DNA of 64,000 nt, taken from Flintibacter faecis (GTDB lineage Bacteria > Bacillota > Clostridia > Oscillospirales > Oscillospiraceae). The notes under the pieces were generated by a model that was given only the letters and a program-made list of their open reading frames with translations, was not told the origin of the DNA and ran no database searches. The stretch covers positions 23,058 to 87,057 of the forward strand of contig NZ_JACOPN010000009.1 in the NCBI RefSeq assembly GCF_014287875.1. The letters are read 5' to 3'. Made by a program: the position numbers and the translations under genes. Position 1 is the first letter of the stretch, and every line of letters starts with the position of its first letter. This document shows positions 58,458 to 64,000 of the stretch, in pieces.

Positions 58458-59762
58458 TTGTTCACTGCCCGCGCCCTCTCCGCCTTGCGGTTGTCCGCCC
58501 TGCAGCGGCGGCTGCTGGTGGGACTGTGCATCGCCCTGACCAGCCAGCTGTATCTCTCTGTGTGGGCAGATGGCTTTCGCGTATCTGCCGCTGTCATTCT
58601 CTATCCCGTGCTGCTCATTCTGGTCATGCGGGACAGCCACCGGCCCCAGACCGGTCTGGTGACGGGGCTGTTTGTACTGCTCTTCCGCACCCTCACTGAT
58701 TTGTTTTCCGGCATGCCCCTGATTCAGGCCCTGGAGATAGAATACCCTGGCGGGGTATTTTATCTGTGCTACGATGTGCTGCTGTGCCTGCTGCTGTCCG
58801 ACCGGCGCTCGGCCTCCTATCCCCGGCTGTGGCTTGCCACTCTGGTGTGCGACGTGGTCTCCAATGTTGTGAACCTGGTGCTGTCCAGCCACGGTCTGAA
58901 TCTCTCCGCCGACATGCTGGCAGCCCTTCTGTGGCTGGCCTTTGGCCGTTCTATGGCTGCGCTGACCATCCTGTTTGTCAGCCGCAGCTATCGCCTGCTC
59001 ATCCTGCGGGAGGAGCACGAGCAGCGCTATCAGCACCTGTTTTTGATGACCGCCGACCTGAAAACCGAGCTATACTTTCTGAAAAAGGATGCCGAGGATA
59101 TCGAGGCCGTCATGTCCAGCGCCTATCAGCTCTACGAGCGTCTGGAGGCCCAGCACGCCGATGAATCCCTCACCGCCCTGGCTCTGTCCATCGCCCGGGA
59201 TGTCCACGAGGTAAAAAAGGACAACCTGCGCATCATCCGAGGCATTGAAGAGGAGGTGGCCGGGGACTTTGACGATGAGACCATGGCCCTGTCCGACCTG
59301 CTGCACATCCTGCAGGTGTCCACCCGCCAGCTGCTGGGCCAGCTGCGGGCAGACATCCGCCTGGAGTGCAGCTGCGACCGGGACCTGCCCATCCGGGAGC
59401 ACTACCGCCTGCTGTCTGTACTGAAAAATCTGGTGACCAACGCCGTGGAGGCCATTCAGGCCGGACCGGGCCACGGCAATGTGCAGGTGGACTGCCGCGT
59501 TCAGGGGGATGATCTGCGCCTGCAGGTGACGGACAACGGCCCCGGCATCTCCAGCCGGGCTATGAACCTGCTGTTTCAGGTGGGCTACTCCACCAAGTTC
59601 AACCCCGACACCGGCGACATCAACCGGGGCGTGGGGCTGCCCGCTGTGAAGTATATCGTAGATGAGCTGGGGGGCTCCATTCAGGTGGACTCCCGGCCCG
59701 GGGTACGCACCCAGTTTGACATTTTGCTGCCCTTGGCGGCGGTGACAGGAGGACAGGCATGA
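58458..59762 (+). CDS. GHKL sensor histidine kinase, GlnK-like
   Basis: A 434-residue sensor kinase. Six hydrophobic helices fill about 20-180 with little outside the membrane. A dimerisation/phospho-acceptor region follows with ALSIARDVHEVKKDNLRIIR (likely His in DVHEV), and then a GHKL ATPase with NLVTNAVEAI, VTDNGPGISS and GVGLPAVKYIVDELGG. This layout and the partner regulator match the glutamine/glutamate-responsive GlnK-GlnL pair of Bacillus subtilis. TTG at 58458 is used as start, with AAAGGAG 8 bases upstream. It overlaps the regulator gene by ATGA. Confidence 0.88.
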   Translation: MFTARALSALRLSALQRRLLVGLCIALTSQLYLSVWADGFRVSAAVILYPVLLILVMRDSHRPQTGLVTGLFVLLFRTLTDLFSGMPLIQALEIEYPGGVFYLCYDVLLCLLLSDRRSASYPRLWLATLVCDVVSNVVNLVLSSHGLNLSADMLAALLWLAFGRSMAALTILFVSRSYRLLILREEHEQRYQHLFLMTADLKTELYFLKKDAEDIEAVMSSAYQLYERLEAQHADESLTALALSIARDVHEVKKDNLRIIRGIEEEVAGDFDDETMALSDLLHILQVSTRQLLGQLRADIRLECSCDRDLPIREHYRLLSVLKNLVTNAVEAIQAGPGHGNVQVDCRVQGDDLRLQVTDNGPGISSRAMNLLFQVGYSTKFNPDTGDINRGVGLPAVKYIVDELGGSIQVDSRPGVRTQFDILLPLAAVTGGQA

Positions 59763-60595
59763 GAATTTATATCATCGAGGACGACATCACCGTCATCAGC
59801 ATTCTGGAGGACATCGTGGAGCAAAATGAACTGGGCACCATCTGCGGCGACACCGCCGATGCCCCCCCGGATCTGGAGGGCATTCTGGCCGCCGACCCGG
59901 ATCTGATCCTGGTGGACCTGCTTATGCCTGGCAAGGACGGCATCCAGGTGGTGCGGGAGCTGAAGGAGGGGGGCAGCCGGGCCAAGTTCATCATGATCTC
60001 CCAGGTGTCCGCCAAGGAGCTCATCGCCCGGGCCTATTCCGCCGGGGTGGACTTCTTCATCCAAAAGCCCATCAACCTGATCGAAGTCCGCCAGGTCATC
60101 CAGAACGTCTCCCGACAGATCGAAAACGAGCAGGCCCTGCGGGCCATCCAAAGCGTCTTTGCCGGCCGGGCTCCCGCTCCGCCGCCGGAGCCCCCCCTGT
60201 CCCGGGAGCGCCGCCGCATCAAGCACATCCTCAGCCAGCTGGGTATGGCCGGGGAGAAGGGCTCCCAGGACATCATCGAGCTGTGCATCGCCCTGCTCCA
60301 GCGGGGGCAGACCGCCTCTCAGGTGGGGGTAGCCGCCCTGTGCGCCCAGCTCAGCGACAACCCCAAGACTATGGAGCAGCGGGCCCGCCGTGCCCTGGAC
60401 CGGGGCCTGAACCACATTGCCAGCCTGGGTGTGGAGGACTATACCAACGAGTTCTTCACCCGCTACTCCGCCCGCCTGTTCCCCTTTCAGGAGGTCCGCG
60501 CCGAGATGGCCCACCTCCAGGGCAAGGGCCCCGGCGGCAAGGCCAATCTGCGCACCTTTCTAGACGGCCTGTTGATCCTGGCTGAAGAGGAATGA
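59759..60595 (+). CDS. Response regulator with YcbB/GlnL-type DNA-binding domain
   Basis: A 278-residue response regulator. The receiver domain (1-115) has IIEDD at 5-9, the phospho-acceptor in LILVDLLMPGKDGIQVV, and FFIQKPINLIEV with the conserved Lys. After a Pro-rich hinge comes the YcbB-type output domain (about 145-275), with IKHILSQLGMAGEKGSQDII and NPKTMEQRARRALDRGLNHI. In B. subtilis this family (GlnL) activates glutamine use and binds TTTTGT-N4-TTTTGT. A closely matching repeat lies before the next gene, gltS. Confidence 0.92.
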   Translation: MRIYIIEDDITVISILEDIVEQNELGTICGDTADAPPDLEGILAADPDLILVDLLMPGKDGIQVVRELKEGGSRAKFIMISQVSAKELIARAYSAGVDFFIQKPINLIEVRQVIQNVSRQIENEQALRAIQSVFAGRAPAPPPEPPLSRERRRIKHILSQLGMAGEKGSQDIIELCIALLQRGQTASQVGVAALCAQLSDNPKTMEQRARRALDRGLNHIASLGVEDYTNEFFTRYSARLFPFQEVRAEMAHLQGKGPGGKANLRTFLDGLLILAEEE

Positions 60596-60635
60596 AGAAA
60601 AACGAAGGTATAAACCGCCGGTTTTGAGAGGATAT

Positions 60636-60672
60636 AAAGCACCGTTCACCGCTGTGGACGGTGCTTTTTTAC
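60636..60672 (+). terminator. Terminator of the two-component operon
   Basis: AAAGCACCGTTC and GGACGGTGCTTT arms around a short loop, then TTTT. Confidence 0.85.
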
Positions 60673-60758
60673 GGATTTTGGGCCGGGTGCTGTACAGGAT
60701 CACTGACTTTGAACAGAATGAATCATGAAATTAACAAAAATTTTATGGCCATGTTGAA

Positions 60759-60791
60759 TTTTGAAGTTTTTTGAAGTGCCGTGCCTATAAT
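60759..60791 (+). promoter_or_regulatory. gltS promoter with GlnL-type direct repeat
   Basis: TTTTGA (60759-60764), AGTT, TTTTGA (60769-60774), then a perfect TATAAT at 60786-60791. The repeat has the same 10-base period as the known TTTTGT-N4-TTTTGT site. It occupies the place of the -35, where no good hexamer exists at 16-18 bases, as expected of an activator-dependent promoter. Confidence 0.6.
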
Positions 60792-60856
60792 GTGGATGAT
60801 TTTTAACAAACTGGCTGTGTGGGCCAAATATTATTAAGAGAGAAGGAGTATACAAT

Positions 60857-62089
60857 ATGCCAGAATTTACCCTTGATATGTACCAGACGGCAGGCGTGGC
60901 TATGCTGCTGTTCGTCCTGGGACGCTTCCTGACCACCCGCATCGAATTCCTGAAGCGCTGCTGCATCCCTGCCCCCGTGGTAGGCGGACTGATCTTCGCT
61001 ATCGTTCACCTGGTCCTCTATTCCTGCGGCGTTGTCCAGCTGAGCTTTGATGACAACGTGAAGAGCTTCTTTATGACCCTGTTCTTTACCAGCGTGGGCT
61101 ACACTGCCTGCTTCCGTCTGCTGAAAAAGGGCGGCAAAAAGGTGTTCACCTTCCTGATCATTGCCATTGTGATGGTGTGCCTGCAGGACGTACTGGGCAG
61201 CGTGCTGGCCGCCGTGTTCCACTGGGATATGCGTCTGGGCCTGTGCACCGGCTCCATCCCTATGGTGGGCGGCCACGGCACCGCCGGTTCCTACGGTCCT
61301 CTGATGGAGAACAAGCTGGGCATCGAGGGCGCCAACGTGCTGGCCATCGCCGCCGCCACCTTCGGTCTGGTGTCCGGCTCCCTGATGGGCGGCCCCACTG
61401 CCCGGTCCATCATCAACCGCTACGGTCTGACCTCCACCGAGTCTGAGGCCGAGATCATGGAGATCGACGACGAGAACGCCGAGGAGAAGGCCAAGGCCGA
61501 GCGCGTGGACGCCGACGCCTTCACCAACGCCGCCATCCTGCTGATCGTGGCCTCCGGCGTGGGCACTGTGCTTACCGCCCTGCTGAACAACATCCACTTC
61601 GGCCAGTTTAAGCTCACCTTCCCCACCTATATCGGCGCCATGCTGGTGGCCGCTGTGATCCGTAACTTCTGCGACGCCAAGCACATCGTACTGCCCGCTA
61701 AGGCCATCGACCTGTGGGGCAACGTGTCTCTGTCCATCTTCCTGGCCATCGCCCTGATGACCCTGAAGCTGTGGCAGCTGGCCTCTCTGGCCGGCCCCAT
61801 GATTGTCATGCTGGCCGCCCAGGTGGTTCTGATGTTCGTGTTTGCACGCTTTGTGGTGTTCAACATCATGGGCCGGGATTACGAGGCTGCCGTTATGACC
61901 TCCGCCTTCTGCGGCTTCGGTATGGGCGCCACCCCCAACGCCATGGCCAACATGCAGGTGCTGACCAAGCGCTACGGCCCCGCTCCTCAGGCCTACTTCA
62001 TTGTGCCTCTGGTGGGCTCCCTGTTCATTGACTTCTTCAACGGCATCATCATCACCGGCTTTATGAACATCCTGCCCATGTTCGGATAA
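60857..62089 (+). CDS. gltS: Sodium/glutamate symporter
   Basis: Na+-coupled glutamate uptake protein of the inner membrane. The 410-residue ESS/GltS-family protein shows CIPAPVVGGLIFAIVHLVLY near 35, FFTSVGYTACFRLLKKGG, the signature GSIPMVGGHGTAGSYGPLME near 135, and a symmetric second half with GFGMGATPNAMANM. A strongly acidic cytoplasmic loop (ESEAEIMEIDDENAEE) sits in the middle. GAGAGAAGGAG precedes the ATG. Its position after a GlnK/GlnL-like pair and the repeat in its promoter suggest glutamate- or glutamine-responsive control. Confidence 0.95.
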   Translation: MPEFTLDMYQTAGVAMLLFVLGRFLTTRIEFLKRCCIPAPVVGGLIFAIVHLVLYSCGVVQLSFDDNVKSFFMTLFFTSVGYTACFRLLKKGGKKVFTFLIIAIVMVCLQDVLGSVLAAVFHWDMRLGLCTGSIPMVGGHGTAGSYGPLMENKLGIEGANVLAIAAATFGLVSGSLMGGPTARSIINRYGLTSTESEAEIMEIDDENAEEKAKAERVDADAFTNAAILLIVASGVGTVLTALLNNIHFGQFKLTFPTYIGAMLVAAVIRNFCDAKHIVLPAKAIDLWGNVSLSIFLAIALMTLKLWQLASLAGPMIVMLAAQVVLMFVFARFVVFNIMGRDYEAAVMTSAFCGFGMGATPNAMANMQVLTKRYGPAPQAYFIVPLVGSLFIDFFNGIIITGFMNILPMFG

Positions 62090-62145
62090 TGCCGTCCCGT
62101 CTCTGATCACTTTTCCTGCCCTCTTTCTTGTCCTGTTCCCACAAG

Positions 62146-62190
62146 CAGCAGCGCCCCGAGCCAACCGGCCCGGGGCGCTGCTGTCTTTTC
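62146..62190 (+). terminator. gltS terminator
   Basis: Perfect 13-base arms CAGCAGCGCCCCG and CGGGGCGCTGCTG, then TCTTTTC. Confidence 0.85.
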
Positions 62191-62206
62191 TGCTGTTTAT
62201 TTCACA

Positions 62207-62585
62207 TCACTTCACACTGCATAGAATCTCCACCCAGCTTTCGATGTTTTGTCCCTGGGACAGGTTAAGAGAATAGGAGAAACCATCTTTCTGCCACAGG
62301 GCCAGGGTAAACCGGCCATCCGCACCCTTAAGGGTGACATCGGCATCTGCCATCGTCAGCGTTTCCACATCGGGATACCGGTTAAAGTCCCCCGAGTTGT
62401 CCTCCGTCCCCTGTGACTTGCGCAAAAGGGCCGTCATGCCGTTTTCCCCACGGTATTCGACCTGGGGAGTCAAAGGCCATGTACAGGACCTCCTGAGGGG
62501 CAAACGGGAGTGTTTCCGCCTCCTCCACGGAAAAGCCCACCGCCTGTGGAAAACTTTTTGACTTTTTCTTCTCTCTTTTCCACAC
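62207..62585 (-). pseudogene. Frameshifted DUF4367-like remnant
   Basis: Reading from GTG at 62585 gives a charged start and then VGFSVEEAETLPFAPQEVLY and MAFDSP. At the run GGGG (62464-62467) the coding sense jumps one base, and the second frame continues QVEYRGENGMTALLRKSQGT...DFNRYPDVETLTMADADVTL and ends EILCSVK at 62207. One extra C in the coding strand would join the frames as FDSPQVEY. The shape matches the DUF4367 domain of anti-sigma proteins such as the one at 38756, but without its anti-sigma front. Decay or a sequencing indel are both possible. The first 15 codons overlap repeated TGTGGAAAA sequence and may not be native. Confidence 0.6.
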
Positions 62586-62601
62586 CCTGTGGAAAACTTT
62601 T
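62543..62601. repeat. Direct repeat with DnaA-box-like 9-mers
   Basis: CCTGTGGAAAACTTTT occurs at 62543-62558 and 62586-62601, with TTTTCCACA in inverse between (62576-62584). Each 9-mer differs from the DnaA box TTATCCACA at one position. Confidence 0.5.
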
Positions 62602-62612
62602 CAGCACGCAAA

Positions 62613-62647
62613 ACGGGGACACGCCCCTTTTGGAGCATGTCCCCGTC
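62613..62647 (-). terminator. queH operon terminator
   Basis: ACGGGGACA and TGTCCCCGT arms on the minus strand, then TTTGCG. It lies just past the queH stop. Confidence 0.7.
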
Positions 62648-62649
62648 CG

Positions 62650-63234
62650 TCAATTTTGCGCCTGCTGTCCTTCCAGCGCCGCCCGGGCGGCCTTCTTTTT
62701 CCGCTTGGCGGCCATATAGCGGTCCTCCTCGCTGAAAATACAGCCGCAGTATTTCTGCATGTACATCCCGTGCTCCCGCGCAAATTCCTGGCCCGACCGG
62801 AACAGAGGTCGAAAGTCCCGATAGACGAAGGGGACCCCATATTTTTCTCCCATAGACTGGGCAATGGCCCGGACGGCATCGTGCTTTTGGTAGGGGGAGA
62901 TGAGCAGCGAGGTGGTAAAGCCCTCATACCCGTTTTCGGCGGCATAGCGGGCGGTCTCCTCCATGCGGACCTGATAGCAATAGGCGCACCGGCCCTCAAT
63001 GTTGTCCGCCACATGCTGGATCCAGGGCCGCAGGTCATAGGTCCCGCCGATGATCAGCTTCATGCCGATCTCTTTGGCATACGCCTCCAGGGTGGACTTC
63101 CTAGCCTGATACTCGGTGTAGGGGTGGATATTGGGGTTGAACCAAAAGCCGGTCACCGCCATCCCTTCCTGGCGCAGGCTCTCGATGGGCCGATTGGCGC
63201 AGGGGGCGCAGCAGGCGTGGAGCAGCAATCTCAT
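62650..63234 (-). CDS. queH: Epoxyqueuosine reductase QueH
   Basis: Reduces epoxyqueuosine to queuosine in tRNA, the non-cobalamin replacement of QueG. The 194-residue protein shows the family's paired cysteines: LLLHACCAPCANRPIESL at the N-terminus, GRCAYCYQVRMEETARYA in the middle, and MQKYCGCIFSEEDRYMAAK near the C-terminus. These bind the 4Fe-4S cluster and nearby metal. ATG at 63234 is chosen because AGGAGGA is 6 bases upstream; it overlaps the stop of the upstream gene (ATGA). A Lys/Arg-rich tail ends the protein. Other queuosine genes are not in this window. Confidence 0.95.
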   Translation of the reverse strand: MRLLLHACCAPCANRPIESLRQEGMAVTGFWFNPNIHPYTEYQARKSTLEAYAKEIGMKLIIGGTYDLRPWIQHVADNIEGRCAYCYQVRMEETARYAAENGYEGFTTSLLISPYQKHDAVRAIAQSMGEKYGVPFVYRDFRPLFRSGQEFAREHGMYMQKYCGCIFSEEDRYMAAKRKKKAARAALEGQQAQN

Positions 63235-63755
63235 ATAGATTCCTCCTGACACAGGGATAAAATTTCTGTTTTTAGTCCCCGGCGCATGGCATAGGCCAGG
63301 GTCTGGGCGGTACCGCCCTTTGGCACACCGTCGTACACGGCGATGATCCGACTGGAGCGATCTACCATATACCGGTTCCGGCGCATCATGCACCCCCGGT
63401 CATAGTGGTGCTGCACCAGCGTCTCCAGATCGCACTGGTCCAGAATGGCCTGATAGCGCCGCCGGTCCCCCTCCGGCCAGCTGTTGGACTGAGTCTCGCA
63501 GGGCCGGGCGGCCTCCAGCGCCGCGTCTGAATGCTGCCGCCGCAGGGCCAGCACCGCCTCAGCAAAGTAGAAATCGGCCCCACGGGCCATGCCGCAGATG
63601 AAGTGGCGATAGCCATGGGCGTACGCACTTTCCACAGCCTGGTTCAAGCGGCGCTTTAAGTCCTGGCAGGCGGGGGCATTTTCCCAGTCCCCCCAGGGCA
63701 GCTTGTCAGGGCGGTGCCCGGTAAAGCAGCAGGTGATCTCCCGTTCCAAATCCAA
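63231..63755 (-). CDS. DUF1273 / SLOG-family protein
   Basis: A 174-residue protein with the SLOG/DUF1273 hallmarks: ITCCFTGHRPDKLPWG at the N-terminus, HFICGMARGADFYFAEAVLA, and IIAVYDGVPKGGTAQTLAYA. The family is related to DprA/LOG nucleotide-binding folds; its role is unknown (YpsA of Bacillus is a relative linked to cell division). TTG at 63755 is chosen: GGAGGG lies 7 bases upstream, and the longer frame to 63815 would begin inside the -35 box of a promoter. It is co-transcribed with queH, which overlaps its stop. Confidence 0.85.
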   Translation of the reverse strand: MDLEREITCCFTGHRPDKLPWGDWENAPACQDLKRRLNQAVESAYAHGYRHFICGMARGADFYFAEAVLALRRQHSDAALEAARPCETQSNSWPEGDRRRYQAILDQCDLETLVQHHYDRGCMMRRNRYMVDRSSRIIAVYDGVPKGGTAQTLAYAMRRGLKTEILSLCQEESI

Positions 63756-63786
63756 CGCTCCGCCCTCCGTTTCACGATTTTTCTCT

Positions 63787-63815
63787 ATTCTAATATAAGA
63801 ACCAGTCGCAGTCAA
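63787..63815 (-). promoter_or_regulatory. Promoter of the DUF1273-queH operon
   Basis: Minus-strand TTGACT (63810-63815), 17-base spacer, TAGAAT (63787-63792), about 30 bases before the TTG start. Confidence 0.65.
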
Positions 63816-63849
63816 CGGAATCCTGTCGAAACTTTGTTCTATATTTAGA

Positions 63850-63882
63850 CAAAGAAAAAACGGTCAGCCTGAACTGACCGTT
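63850..63882 (-). terminator. rRNA operon terminator
   Basis: AACGGTCAG and CTGACCGTT arms with a 6-base loop, then TTTTCTTTG on the minus strand, just beyond the 5S 3' end. Confidence 0.85.
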
Positions 63883-63885
63883 TGT

Positions 63886-64000
<115 letters not shown>

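Overview
The window is a GC-rich, gene-dense chromosomal segment of a low-GC-phylum (Firmicutes/Clostridia) anaerobe. The closest feel is the Oscillospiraceae group around Flavonifractor, Pseudoflavonifractor, Lawsonibacter and Intestinimonas. The reasons are the acetyl-cycle arginine operon with argJ and a type-2 argC, SLH-domain surface proteins with a CsaB-type pyruvyl transferase, BcrA/D-type activases of 2-hydroxyacyl-CoA dehydratases, a GlnK/GlnL-like two-component system, and intergenic regions full of palindromic repeats. The genus is inference from gene content; no search was run.

Layout. 0-5 kb: an hsp20 gene behind a CIRCE-like promoter, a PhoB/VanR-type regulator with its sensor kinase, small membrane or secreted proteins, and a 39-residue basic ORF. 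5-14.6 kb: arginine biosynthesis. argG and argH come first, then a lipoprotein gene that appears to head a single argC-argJ-argB-argD-argF transcript. 14.6-15.1 kb: a decayed holin-like toxin with an intact-looking antisense RNA, followed by a 160-bp inverted-repeat element. 15.2-21.3 kb (minus strand): dprA-topA-trmFO-plsX. 21.4-24.8 kb: an MFS transporter, a TrmH-type methyltransferase and galE. 25-35.7 kb: a cell-surface locus, with an SLH/phosphodiester-glycosidase protein divergent from murJ, an O-antigen-ligase-like gene, a GT4, two DUF4330 genes and a fused GT4-CsaB. CsaB-type pyruvylation of wall polymers is what SLH domains bind, so the locus plausibly builds the anchor used by the SLH proteins at 25 kb and 48 kb.

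36-45 kb: a 46-residue membrane peptide, an acyl-CoA synthetase, and an ECF sigma/anti-sigma pair. Just downstream of that pair lies an ECF-type promoter in front of a 46-residue exported peptide and a membrane protein. Then come DUF362, ridA divergent from a YheO-like regulator, an RNA methyltransferase, a HAD phosphatase and a three-gene accessory cluster. tRNA-Thr and tRNA-Tyr follow. 46-54 kb: a P-loop protein, pgi, an SLH-GH25 lysozyme, DUF1643, an FAD dehydrogenase, a small AT-richer island holding a start-less gene remnant and a membrane protein, and an acyltransferase. 54-58 kb: a 2-hydroxyacyl-CoA dehydratase activase-type system split into two genes. 58-62 kb: a GlnK/GlnL-like pair followed by gltS. 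The gltS promoter carries a TTTTGA-N4-TTTTGA direct repeat, very close to the known Bacillus GlnL operator. 62-64 kb: a frameshifted DUF4367-like remnant, queH, a DUF1273 protein and the 3' end of a 5S rRNA gene running out of the window.

The most unusual signals are: three 160-bp copies of a MITE-like palindromic element sitting between terminator-like hairpins; the toxin remnant with its antisense RNA; the ECF-linked exported peptide; the predicted GlnL-type operator at gltS; the GT4-CsaB fusion; heptanucleotide TAACTCC arrays at two sites; and paired 13-nt ARG-box-like sequences upstream of argG.
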